NCBI RefSeq assembly: GCF_014203695.1
Contig: NZ_JACHJO010000007.1
Location: 62,001-126,000, forward strand
Reading direction: 5' to 3'
DNA from: Nocardiopsis algeriensis
GTDB lineage: Bacteria > Actinomycetota > Actinomycetes > Streptosporangiales > Streptosporangiaceae
DNA: 64,000 bases
Shown here: piece by piece, positions 51,170 through 59,426 of the stretch
Position numbering within the stretch: position 1 is the stretch's first letter
Layout of the letters: the number at the start of each line of letters is the position of its first letter
Translations under genes and position numbers: made by a program
The notes under the pieces: generated by a model
What the model was told of the DNA's origin: nothing
Databases searched by the model: none
The model's input: the letters and a program-made list of their open reading frames with translations, nothing else

Positions 51170-51859
51170 CCTGGCCGAGGTGCCCGCGGCCGGTCGGGGC
51201 ACACAGATGTTCCCATCGGGGCTGCGCGCCATCGAGTCCGGCCGCAGCCTCGCGGTGGTCCTCCCGCCGCGCGCCCCCGTGGCAGCGGGTTCCCGAAGAA
51301 GCTGTTCCAGAGCCCGCCGCATCGGGTCGTCCTGTCATTCCACAACGGATGCTCGATGTTACGTCGGTCACCCGGGAAGCGCGGGTGTGCCACCCGTCCC
51401 GAGAGGAACCGCCGGGGCCTTCGACCACGGTCCAGAACCTTCCTGAAGGAAGTCGGCCCGACGCCCTTCTCCTGCGCTCCCCGACACACCCGCCGCGGTG
51501 GACTGCGACCTTGGCACTCCCAGAACCTGCCGTCCCTTCGAAAAATACCGATCAGCACCGGCAGGGGACGCTCTCCGAAGGCTTCGAGGCACCTCAGGGA
51601 CACTGCCGACGGCGTCGGCAGCGGCGATCCGACAGATTCTGGTTCGTGCACATGCGCACTGCTCTCAGCACCGCGCATGTGCGCGCAAGGCCCTCTCCTG
51701 GCCTTTGAACATCTGACAACCCCTCTTGTCGTTCGGAGATGTCGTGCCTCTCGCGTGCGCAGGCGCATGCTGAACTCCGCCGGGCACCGCCGCAGCGCTC
51801 CCGGAGCCCGACGGCCACAGCCGGCCGGCCGCCACTTCCCACCGACGGAGGATCTCCCC
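51170..51859. other. 690-base intergenic region, no convincing gene
   Basis: Open frames cross this GC-rich stretch on both strands, but none shows a domain, ribosome site or protein-like composition. It contains a perfect inverted repeat (51648-51657 with 51673-51682). It may hold a decayed gene; I could not identify one. Confidence 0.5.
51648..51682. repeat. perfect inverted repeat, possible operator or hairpin
   Basis: Arms gcacatgcgc (51648-51657) and gcgcatgtgc (51673-51682), 15-base spacer. It lies about 180 bases before the lipoprotein start. It could be a regulator site or the base of an RNA hairpin. Confidence 0.45.
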
Positions 51860-52438
51860 GTGAACAGCATCAAGCCCGCCCTCTCCGGCGCCCTGTCCCT
51901 GGCCGCTCTCGCCACCGGCTGCGCCTCCGCGCCCGACCCCGACCAGGTCGTGGAGCTCAATCCGGTCCAGGAGTCCGAGGCCGCCGGAGAGGCCCCGCAG
52001 GAGACCGCCGAGGAGGCCGCGCCCAGCGCCGTGGAGGAGGAGTTCGACTCCGAGTACACCTATGCCGACGGTCTCAAGGTCCGCCTGTCGGGCGTCGAGC
52101 GCCGCGTCACCGGCGAATGGGACATCCCCGAGAACTCCCCGTACGTGTACTTCGACATCCAGTTCGACAACGGCACCGGCGGTCCCGTCGACCTCAGCTA
52201 CGTCTCGGTGTACTGCCAGGTCGGCGAGGAGGGCCGCACCGCCGAGGACGTCTACACCGACGACACCGGCTCGGGGTTCACCTCCGCGGTGATGGACGGG
52301 CGCACCGCCACCGCCGGCTACGGCTGCGCGCTCCCGGAGGAGGAGTCCTACCTCCAGGTGGAGCTGACCCTCAGCGACTGGGAGGAGATGGACGACTACG
52401 TGCGCGAGACCGTCTACTTCGTCGGCGAGGTCGTCTGA
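51860..52438 (+). CDS. putative lipoprotein, DUF4352-like
   Basis: 192 residues. The N-terminus is a lipoprotein signal: a hydrophobic stretch LSGALSLAALATGC with a lipobox-like ATGC, so the Cys would be acylated and the protein anchored outside the membrane. An acidic linker (QESEAAGEAPQETAEEAAPS) leads to a beta-sandwich-like domain (YADGLKVRLSGVERRVTGEW, YFDIQFDNGTGGPVDLSYVS, VYCQVG). This resembles the DUF4352/immunoglobulin-like extracellular domain of actinomycete lipoproteins. GTG 51860 has ggagga about 7 bases upstream. Function unknown. A terminator follows directly. Confidence 0.8.
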   Translation: MNSIKPALSGALSLAALATGCASAPDPDQVVELNPVQESEAAGEAPQETAEEAAPSAVEEEFDSEYTYADGLKVRLSGVERRVTGEWDIPENSPYVYFDIQFDNGTGGPVDLSYVSVYCQVGEEGRTAEDVYTDDTGSGFTSAVMDGRTATAGYGCALPEEESYLQVELTLSDWEEMDDYVRETVYFVGEVV

Positions 52439-52453
52439 GGCTCCGGGCGGCCT

Positions 52454-52496
52454 CAGGAATGTCGGGACCGGTTCCGGTCCGGCCTCGACATTCCTG
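52454..52496 (+). terminator. hairpin terminator after the lipoprotein gene
   Basis: Perfect 11-bp stem caggaatgtcg (52454-52464) with 52486-52496; the loop contains a second short GC-rich stem. Confidence 0.7.
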
Positions 52497-52600
52497 CGGG
52501 AAAAGTTCCTCGTCGCTTGTGGTGGCCGGTGCCGCTTCCCCGAAACAGGCTGGCCGCCGACTGAATCCCCCGGTTCGCCCCTGCAAGAGAATGCGTGTGT

Positions 52601-53553
52601 ATGAAGGCAAGCGAGACCACCTTCCAGAAACTCGTCGAGGGCTCCAAGCAGTTCCAGGTCCCGCTGTACCAGCGCCCCTACTCGTGGGGGAAGGAGGAGC
52701 TGGAGCGGCTCTGGGACGATCTGACCGAGCAGACCGCCACCGACCTGGCAGCAGAGGAGACGGGAAGGCCCGGTTGGCGGAGCGGGCCCTGTCTCTGTGG
52801 CCGGCCCCGCTGGGTGCCGAGCAGGACGCCGGGCTGCTGGAGGAATCGGCTGGGGAGCGCATAGGCGAGGCCCTGGCCATGGTGTCCTCGGGGAACTGGA
52901 CCACGCACCGGGAACTGGCGCTGCTGGCCGGGGCCAGGACCGCGACGGTGGTCGCCTATCTGGGCAAGCACGAGGGCACGGCGCATCGGCACCGCGTCTT
53001 CCCGGACACCTCCGCCGCCGAGCGGGCCGGAATGCTCCGTGACCGCTTCGTCTCCGCTGCCGCGCTGGCCGAGTTGCTGGGTCTGGACATCGACAAGGCG
53101 GTGGAGCGCGAGCACGGCTTCCGCGAACAGCTGCTGGACAGCCGCTCGCCCGAGGAGGCGCGGGCGGTCCTGGCCCTCATCGACGGCTGGACCGCTCTCG
53201 GCGGTTCCCTGCACTGGGGGGACGGGACCGAGACGAGCTGTTTCCTGCGCACCTGGGACCAGGCGACGTCCTCGCACAAGCGGTGGGCACTGACCCTCTA
53301 CCCCCGCATCGGCACCGCGGAGGTGGTCTTCCAGCACATGCGCAGCCGGCCGCCGTTCGACAGGGTGGAGATGCGCCGCGAGCTGCTCGACCGGTTCAAC
53401 ACCGTTCCGGGGATCGACCTGCCCGAGGACGCGCTCGACCGCCGTCCGAGCTTCCGGATGAGTGCGCTGGTGGGCGAGGGAGGGCAACAGGTTCTGGGGG
53501 TGCTCTCGTGGTTCCGCGAGCACTGCCAGGAATGGCTGGCCGATCAGGGCTGA
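52601..53553 (+). pseudogene. DUF262 (GmrSD-type) gene with internal deletion
   Basis: The first ~45 codons encode the start of a DUF262 protein, including the signature VPLYQRPYSWGKEELERLWD. At about 52750 the frame changes: the following part, in another frame, reads ARLAERALSLWPAPLGAEQD and LLDSRSPEEARAVLALIDGW down to WFREHCQEWLADQG and a stop at 53553, with strong coding character. The central nuclease part expected for a full GmrSD-like protein (about 550-700 residues) is absent. DUF262 proteins are often defence nucleases against modified DNA, so this is probably a dead defence gene. A newly formed shorter protein is a less likely reading. Confidence 0.65.
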
Positions 53554-53574
53554 GTCCGTTCCCGCCGGAGATGT

Positions 53575-53609
53575 CCCGGCAGGTGTTCCGTTCCCGGACA
53601 CCTGTCGGG
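53575..53609. terminator. hairpin terminator between convergent genes
   Basis: A near-perfect 12-bp stem, cccggcaggtgt (53575-53586) with 53598-53609 including one G-T pair. It lies between the DUF262 remnant and the convergent CNNM-type gene. Confidence 0.55.
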
Positions 53610-53749
53610 GCGCCTCGTGTCCGGTCGGGGCTCCGGCGGGACCGAGGAGTCCGGCGGCCCGGCCCTGCGGTGGGCCGCGCTGTCCGGTTCCAGCCGTGGG
53701 ACGTCCGTTCGCCGGGCTCCGGCGGGCAGGCCCTGTCAGGCAGGCGCCG

Positions 53750-55027
53750 TCAGTGCTCCTCCGCCGGTACCGGGCGCAGGGTGACCTCGGTGACGGTGCG
53801 CCCGTTGGTCTGGTCGACCCTGGCCGTCCAGTCGCCGAGGGTCACCCGCTCCCCCGGTCTCTTGGGGATGTGTCCCAGGACGGCGATGACCAGGCCCGCG
53901 ACGGTGACGTAGTCGCCCTCGGGAGGGTCGGTGAGATGGACGTCGACGTCGGGCAGGTCGTGCACCGGGTAGGTGCCGGGCAGGGTGAGGGAGCCGTCGT
54001 CGTGGCGGACCGCTCCGCGCACGTCGGAGTCGGTCTCGTCGTAGATCTCGCCGACGATCTCCTCCAGCAGGTCCTCCAGGCTCACGATGCCGTCGATGCC
54101 GCCCATCTCGTTGACGACCACGCCCAGCTGCTGGTGGTCGCCGATCATCCGGCGCAGGGCCAGCGACACCACCAGCGAGTCGGGCAGCAGGAGCGGTTCG
54201 CGGGCCAGGTCTCCGGCGCTGCCCTGTCCGCGTACGAGGTCGGACCAGTGCACGACGCCGACCACGTCGTCGAGGTCGTCGTCGGCCACCACCGGTGCCC
54301 GGGAGTGGCCGTGTTCGGCGAGCAGGTGTGCGGCCTCGTCGGCGGGGGTGCGCGCGAGGATGGTGAACACCTCGCCGCGGGGGACGACGACCTGGCGCAG
54401 GCGCCGGTCGTCGATCTCGAAGGCTCCGGAGATGATGGTGCGCTGCTCGCTGGTCATCCCGCGCTGGGTGGCGAGCATGTCCCGCAATTCCTCCTCGCCG
54501 ACCTCCTCACGGGATGCGGAGGGGTCGCCGCCGGTCAGGCGCACCACCAGGTCGGTGGAGACGCTCAGCAGCCACACCACCGGCCGGGAGATCGTGGCGA
54601 GCAGGTTCAGCGGCCGGGCGACCAGCAGTGACCAGGCCTCGGCCCGCTGCATGGCGATGCGCTTGGGGGCCAGTTCGCCGAACACCAGGGTGAGGAACGA
54701 GAGCACCATGGTGACGAGGACGACGGCGACGGGGCCGGCGGCGGATCCGAGGAAGCCCAGCGGTTCGATGAGGGGCTGGGCCAGGGACACGGCGGCGGTG
54801 GCCGAGGCGAGGAAGCCGGCGAGGGTGATGCCGATCTGGATGGTGGCCAGGAACCGGTTGGGGTCCTGGGCCAGGCGGGCCACCGCCCGGCCTCCTGGTC
54901 CCCGTGCCGCCAGTTGCTTGATCTGTCCCTCCCTCAGTGTCACCAGGGCGATCTCGCTGCCCGCGAACAGGGCGTTGGCGAGGACGAGGACAAGGACGAG
55001 GCCGAGTTGTACCCCGTAACTCTCCAT
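53750..55027 (-). CDS. CNNM/HlyC-CorC-type membrane protein with CBS domains
   Basis: 425 residues. The N-terminal CNNM domain (~1-185) has several membrane helices (LGLVLVLVLANALFAGSEIA, IQIGITLAGFLASATAAVSL, PVAVVLVTMVLSFLTLVFGE). Two CBS domains follow (~200-330; MTSEQRTIISGAFEIDDRRL, RAPVVADDDLDDVVGVVHWS). The C-terminal transporter-associated domain contains DGSLTLPGTYPVHDLPDVDV. Family members are linked to Mg2+ and Co2+ export or to membrane integrity. ATG 55027. No operon partner overlaps; the universal stress gene lies 100 bases upstream on the same strand. Confidence 0.88.
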   Translation of the reverse strand: MESYGVQLGLVLVLVLANALFAGSEIALVTLREGQIKQLAARGPGGRAVARLAQDPNRFLATIQIGITLAGFLASATAAVSLAQPLIEPLGFLGSAAGPVAVVLVTMVLSFLTLVFGELAPKRIAMQRAEAWSLLVARPLNLLATISRPVVWLLSVSTDLVVRLTGGDPSASREEVGEEELRDMLATQRGMTSEQRTIISGAFEIDDRRLRQVVVPRGEVFTILARTPADEAAHLLAEHGHSRAPVVADDDLDDVVGVVHWSDLVRGQGSAGDLAREPLLLPDSLVVSLALRRMIGDHQQLGVVVNEMGGIDGIVSLEDLLEEIVGEIYDETDSDVRGAVRHDDGSLTLPGTYPVHDLPDVDVHLTDPPEGDYVTVAGLVIAVLGHIPKRPGERVTLGDWTARVDQTNGRTVTEVTLRPVPAEEH

Positions 55028-55127
55028 GGGTGCTGTCGTCTCCGATGCCGTAGGGGTCCCGTGTGCGTGCTTTTCCGACCTGTGCCACCTTCCCGCCGTG
55101 TCTCGGCCGAATCACGCACGGCCGCGT

Positions 55128-56048
55128 TCAGGGCCGGTGCACCGCTGCCTGTGCGCAGTTGCGGGAGACCATCGCGACGGGGACGGCGGCGTGGTGGAGC
55201 ACGTCCTGGCTCACCGAGCCCAGGAGGAGTCCGCGCAGGCTTCCTCGGCCCCGGGAGCCGAGGACCACCAGGTCGGCGCGGCGCGCCTCGGCCAGCAGCG
55301 CCTGCACCGGGGTCTCCCGGGTGGACAGCACCGTGACGTCGACGTCGGCGGCGCCGGGTCTGCCGACCTGGGTGAGCATGTCGGCGACCAGTTCCTCCGA
55401 GAGCTGTTCGACGAGCCTCTCGGGCGGGTGCCACCCCTGGGTGACCAGGGCCTGGGAGGCGAAGGGGGTGGGGGGCTCCTCGCTGTTGACCACCGCCAGG
55501 GAGGCCTCGCCGCACTCGGCCGCCTCCTCCAGGGCGAACGCCAGCGCCTGCCGTGACTCCTCGGAGCCGTCCACGCCCACGGCGATCCGCCGCGGTTCGG
55601 CCGCGGGGTCCTTCTCCGAGCCGTGGACCACGACGACGGGGCAGGGGGCGCGGGCGGCCAGCCGGACGCCGACCGATCCCCGCACGGCCGAGCCCACCGC
55701 GCCCAGTCCGCGGGAGCCGACCACGATCAGGTCCTCGGGGCCGGAGCGGCGTATCAGGGCCGATGCGGGTCTCTCGGAGGTCAGGAGGGTGTCCACCGGG
55801 ACCCGGGGGCGGAGGGCGCGCACGTGTCGGGCGGCGTCGTCGAGGACCTGTTCCGCGGGTTCGGTGCTCGCTCCGAAGGGGACGGCGCTTCTCACTCTTG
55901 CCGGCAGGGCTGGCACGGCGTGGATCACGGTGAGGGGCGGTCCCCGCCGGGCGGCCTCTCCAGCGGCCCAGGACAGCGGTGCTCGGGAGGAGGCCGTGCC
56001 GTCCACTCCGACGATCACCTTCGCGGGGTCGGCCGTGTCGTCGGCCAT
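55128..56048 (-). CDS. tandem universal stress protein (two USP domains)
   Basis: 306 residues composed of two USP domains. The first starts VIVGVDGTASSRAPLSWAAG and has the ATP-binding motif VVGSRGLGAVGSAVRGSVG. The second starts IAVGVDGSEESRQALAFALE and has VVLGSRGRGSLRGLLLGSVS. Both keep the G-2x-G-9x-G(S/T) pattern of ATP-binding USPs. The acidic pocket residue is D in VGVDG. Expected to be cytoplasmic and induced under stress or slow growth. ATG 56048 lies ahead of a 130-base gap; the ArsR-GNAT gene is upstream on the same strand. Confidence 0.9.
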   Translation of the reverse strand: MADDTADPAKVIVGVDGTASSRAPLSWAAGEAARRGPPLTVIHAVPALPARVRSAVPFGASTEPAEQVLDDAARHVRALRPRVPVDTLLTSERPASALIRRSGPEDLIVVGSRGLGAVGSAVRGSVGVRLAARAPCPVVVVHGSEKDPAAEPRRIAVGVDGSEESRQALAFALEEAAECGEASLAVVNSEEPPTPFASQALVTQGWHPPERLVEQLSEELVADMLTQVGRPGAADVDVTVLSTRETPVQALLAEARRADLVVLGSRGRGSLRGLLLGSVSQDVLHHAAVPVAMVSRNCAQAAVHRP

Positions 56049-56180
56049 CTCAGCTCCTGGTCAGGGTGGTGTGCACCGTATGCACGGTCTTCCGCGCACG
56101 GGCCGAGGGAAACCCGCCGTGACCAGGTGTTTCACGAACGCTTAACCGCAGGGGACGTGTCGCCGGAGGGCGGCCGGGGG

Positions 56181-57020
56181 TCAGGGGCGGCGGCGCTCCA
56201 GCAGGACGGTGTCGCGCCAGGTGCCGTGGTGGCAGGCGATGCGCTCGCGCACGCCGACGGTGCGGAAGCCGGCCTGGTGGTGCAGGGCGATACTGGCTCG
56301 GTTCTCGGGGAAGATCGAGTTCTGGAGGGTCCACAGCCCTCCGGTGTCGGCCTCGGTGACCTGCCGGTGCAGGAGGGCCTTGCCCACGCCTCTGCCCCGT
56401 GCGCTCTCGGCGACGTACACGGAGGTCTCGGCCACTCCGGCGTAGGCCGTGCGCGCGGAGACGGGGGCGGCGGCGGCCCATCCCACCACCTTCCCCTCGG
56501 TCTCGGCGACCCAGCGGTGGCCGGGCAGCCACTTGTCCTTCAGCGCCTCGGTGTCGGGCACCTCGGTCTCGAAGGTGGCGTTGCCGGTGGCGATGCCCTC
56601 GGCGTAGATCCGGCGGACCTCGGGCAGGTCCGCATCGTCCATGGCGCGGGTGTTCACGTCGGCGGGCAGGTCGGTGGGGCAGCAGGGGCGCGCGTCGAGG
56701 ACGCCCATCACGGCGTCGGCGGCGTGGGGCAGGCCGGTGCAGCAGGCGGGGTTCACCTCGACCCGGGTGGAGGTGCCCGCCTTGGTGAGGGTCACGAAGC
56801 CGGCCTCGGCGAGCTTGCGCAGGTGGTGGGAGACGGTGGGTTGGCGGACGCCCACCAGGTCGGCGAGCTCTCCCACGGCGATGGATCCGGCGCTGGTGGC
56901 GACGGCGTGCAGGATGCGTACGCGCATGGGTTCGGCCAGGCAGGCGAACCAGGCGGCGTAGGTCTGCGCGTCGGAGGCGGGGAGTGGGCGGTTGCCGTGT
57001 TCGGGCGAGGTCAGGGTCAT
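56181..57020 (-). CDS. ArsR-type regulator fused to a GNAT acetyltransferase (ArsN1-like)
   Basis: 279 residues. Residues ~10-115 are an ArsR winged helix: FACLAEPMRVRILHAVATSA, VGVRQPTVSHHLRKLAEAGF, then cysteine pairs NPACCTGLPHAA and ARPCCPTDLP that could bind trivalent arsenic. Residues ~125-275 are a GNAT domain close to phosphinothricin/arsinothricin N-acetyltransferases: VRRIYAEGIATGNATFETEV, AETSVYVAESARGRGVGKAL (acetyl-CoA loop) and FPENRASIALHHQAGFRTVG. The fused protein would sense an arsenical and acetylate an arsinothricin-like compound. It is divergent from a flavoprotein with a likely shared operator. No arsenate reductase or arsenite pump is beside it. Confidence 0.87.
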   Translation of the reverse strand: MTLTSPEHGNRPLPASDAQTYAAWFACLAEPMRVRILHAVATSAGSIAVGELADLVGVRQPTVSHHLRKLAEAGFVTLTKAGTSTRVEVNPACCTGLPHAADAVMGVLDARPCCPTDLPADVNTRAMDDADLPEVRRIYAEGIATGNATFETEVPDTEALKDKWLPGHRWVAETEGKVVGWAAAAPVSARTAYAGVAETSVYVAESARGRGVGKALLHRQVTEADTGGLWTLQNSIFPENRASIALHHQAGFRTVGVRERIACHHGTWRDTVLLERRRP

Positions 57021-57115
57021 GCCTCCATTATCGACGACGATCTATGGTTGCGTCCATCGACATTCATCGATACATTCTCACTCCATAGACGCCAGTCGAT
57101 GAAAGGATGTGCGTC
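57021..57115. promoter_or_regulatory. divergent promoter with putative ArsR operator
   Basis: The 95-base gap between the ArsR-GNAT gene and the flavoprotein contains repeated atcga motifs: ccatcgacattcatcgatac at 57055-57073 and related copies at 57030 and 57097. They are spaced like an ArsR operator and placed to control both genes. Confidence 0.55.
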
Positions 57116-58423
57116 ATGACGCAGGAGAACCCGGTCGTGGTGATCGGCGCCGGCCCCGTGGGACTCGCGGCGGCGGCGGAGCTGGCCGAGTACGGCCTTC
57201 CGGTCCTGGTGCTGGAGCGAGGGGCCGGCGCGGGCGCGGCCGTCGGCGAGTGGGGGCACGTGCGCCTGTTCTCGATGTGGCGCGATCTGGTGGACCCCGC
57301 GGCCGAGAAGCTGCTCGCGGCTACCGGGTGGCGACGCCCCGCCGACGGCGGCCACCCGACCGGGCGCGAGTGGATCGACTCCTACCTGGCCCCGCTCGCC
57401 GAGGCGCTCGGCGACCGGGCGCGCTTCGGCGCCGAGGTGACCGGTGTCAGCCGCCGGGGCCGGGACCGCGTGGTGGACGCCGGGCGCGGGGAGCAGCCGT
57501 TCACCGTGCGGGTGCGCACCGCCGCCGGGGAGGAGCGGATCCTGGCGCGCGCCGTCGTCGACGCCTCCGGTACCTGGGGTTCACCGAACCCGCTGGGAGG
57601 TGACGGCCTGCCCGCCCTGGGCGAGGAGGCGGCGGCCGGGCGCATCTCCTACCGCGTCCCCGATCTGGCCGACCCGGCCGTGCGCGCCCGGTACGCGGGC
57701 CGCACCACCGCGATCGCGGGCCGGGGGCACTCGGCGCTCACCGCCCTGGTCGCCCTCGCGCGGCTGGCCGAGGAGGAGCCGCGCACCCGCGCCGTGTGGG
57801 TGCTGCGCCGCGGAGATGTGGGCGACGCCTTCGGCGGCGGCGCGGCCGACCAGCTCGCCGCGCGCGGTGCCTTGGGACAGCGGGCCCGGGCCGCGGTGGA
57901 GGCCGGACACATCGAGGTCGTCACCGGTTTCCGCACCGCCGAGGTCCGGGAGCGGGGCGGTCGGATCGTTCTGGTGGACGCGGAGGGACGTGCCCTGGAC
58001 CCGGTGGACGAGGTAGTCGCACTGACGGGGTTCCGCCCCGACCTGTCGCCGCTGTCGGAGATCCGCCTGGGCCTGGACGCCGTGCTCCAGGCACCGGTGG
58101 AGCTCGCCCCGCTCATCGATCCCAACGTCCACTCGTGCGGAACCGTGTACCCGCACGGTTTCCGGGAGCTCTCCCACCCGGAGGAGGGGTTCTTCCTCGC
58201 GGGGATGAAGTCCTACGGCCGCGCCCCCACGTTCCTGGCCCTGACCGGCTACGAGCAGGTGCGCAGCATCGCCGCCCACCTGGCGGGGGACACCGAGGCG
58301 GCGGCCCGGCTGGAGCTCACCCTGCCCGAGACGGGCGTGTGCGGCGGCTCGGGCCTGTTCGACGAGCCGGAGGCGGCTTCGGAGGGCGGCTGCTGTGAGG
58401 CACCGACCGGGCCGGCCCTCTGA
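57116..58423 (+). CDS. flavin-dependent monooxygenase-like protein of an ars-type locus (ArsO-like)
   Basis: 435 residues. FAD motif VVVIGAGPVGLAAAAELAEY, a second nucleotide-binding motif IAGRGHSALTALVALARLAE and FAGMKSYGRAPTFLALTGYE-like C-terminal region (FLAGMKSYGRAPTFLAL). It resembles the putative flavoprotein monooxygenases (ArsO) found next to arsR genes. The C-terminus has GVCGGSGLF and GGCCEAP cysteines that could bind metalloid. Its substrate is not established. ATG 57116 is chosen over ATG 57107 because aaagga then has proper spacing. Expected to be controlled by the divergent ArsR-type protein. Confidence 0.8.
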   Translation: MTQENPVVVIGAGPVGLAAAAELAEYGLPVLVLERGAGAGAAVGEWGHVRLFSMWRDLVDPAAEKLLAATGWRRPADGGHPTGREWIDSYLAPLAEALGDRARFGAEVTGVSRRGRDRVVDAGRGEQPFTVRVRTAAGEERILARAVVDASGTWGSPNPLGGDGLPALGEEAAAGRISYRVPDLADPAVRARYAGRTTAIAGRGHSALTALVALARLAEEEPRTRAVWVLRRGDVGDAFGGGAADQLAARGALGQRARAAVEAGHIEVVTGFRTAEVRERGGRIVLVDAEGRALDPVDEVVALTGFRPDLSPLSEIRLGLDAVLQAPVELAPLIDPNVHSCGTVYPHGFRELSHPEEGFFLAGMKSYGRAPTFLALTGYEQVRSIAAHLAGDTEAAARLELTLPETGVCGGSGLFDEPEAASEGGCCEAPTGPAL

Positions 58424-58770
58424 CCTTCGCCGCTGCCGACTCCTTCCCCTGCCGGGATCCGGAGGTCCGGCAGCGGCTCGCCGCATCTGGCGGGGAGCCG
58501 ATCGGGGGGCGGCCGGTTTCACTGTGTTTGCCGCTCGACACCCGGTCGGGATCGGGCCCGGTCAGTTCGCGCAGACGAGGGGCGCGTACCCCGGCGAGCA
58601 GTCGGCTGGGATAGGACCTTCGTAGCCATGACGCCTATCCGAGACGGGGAACCAGGCGTCACTGAGATCACCTCTGTGGATGCCTCCCATTCCCTTATCG
58701 GCCTGACCAGCACGCACCCACCCTCTGAACGCTTACGGTCCGCGAGCAGGCCCTGGCCGCCGTCGCGCAA
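58424..58770. other. intergenic region with a hairpin, no gene seen
   Basis: About 350 bases. A 10-bp perfect hairpin, gccgctgccg (58429-58438) with 58468-58477, follows the flavoprotein stop and probably ends its transcript. The rest has no convincing gene and becomes A/T-richer towards the immunity gene. Confidence 0.55.
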
Positions 58771-59415
58771 TCAGCCGACCCCCAGAAATGGGACGCTTTC
58801 CCTCTTGACAGAAAAATATTCAATGAACGAATCGATGAATCTCCACGCCTGTTCGGCAACCAGAGGTGAATCTTCCAACTTCCTCACACAGTCCCCCAAG
58901 GAAACAACAGCTTCACCCATCCTTCCTTGGAGCGCTTGAATCAAAGCAAGGTGGCAATTCTGAGAAAAATCAAGCTCCATCCCCTCCAAAAAATTCGCAA
59001 CGTCATCAATATTCCTAAACTTGGCAAGAAATCTTGTTTCGGCAAATTCTATATCTGCACAAAGAAGGTCAACCTTGGGAGAGAAATTTTCACCTTTCCA
59101 AATCATCCACCTGTCATGCGAAATCGGAGCAGAGGGTTTGCTACCCAAAATCTCCACCAGGCTGCTCGCCACAGAAGGAGACCCCCCACCATCAGATCTC
59201 CTAGAAGAAGAACCAAAGAACTGATCGTACAAATTCCCGACTTCCGGAAAAGCCACACCCAGCGCAGGGAGGAAAAGAACCCATGACTCCCTCAGAGAAA
59301 CACACAGGCCAAGGCTATAAACAGCACCCCCGGGACCGTTTTTCACATAGGAAGGACCGTCATCACCCTCTTTTTCCCATCCCCCCTGAACCAAGCATCG
59401 GTCAACCTTTTCCAT
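58771..59415 (-). CDS. probable immunity protein for the Rhs nuclease toxin
   Basis: 214 residues, family not recognised. It starts 11 bases after the stop of the Rhs toxin gene on the same strand, the standard place for a polymorphic-toxin immunity gene. Composition is visibly lower in GC than neighbouring genes, matching the toxin tip. No signal peptide is seen, so a cytoplasmic protein is expected. Features: MEKVDRCLVQGGWEKEGDD, FLAKFRNIDDVANFLEGMEL and LALIQALQGRMGEAVVSLGD. ATG 59415 has ggaggggc upstream. The role is inferred from position and composition only. Confidence 0.72.
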   Translation of the reverse strand: MEKVDRCLVQGGWEKEGDDGPSYVKNGPGGAVYSLGLCVSLRESWVLFLPALGVAFPEVGNLYDQFFGSSSRRSDGGGSPSVASSLVEILGSKPSAPISHDRWMIWKGENFSPKVDLLCADIEFAETRFLAKFRNIDDVANFLEGMELDFSQNCHLALIQALQGRMGEAVVSLGDCVRKLEDSPLVAEQAWRFIDSFIEYFSVKRESVPFLGVG

Positions 59416-59426
59416 GACTGCCCCTC

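Noticed and set aside
51356-51859. Upstream extension of the lipoprotein frame
   Set aside because: The frame is open, but the extension has no protein character and the GTG at 51860 has a good ribosome site directly before a signal peptide.
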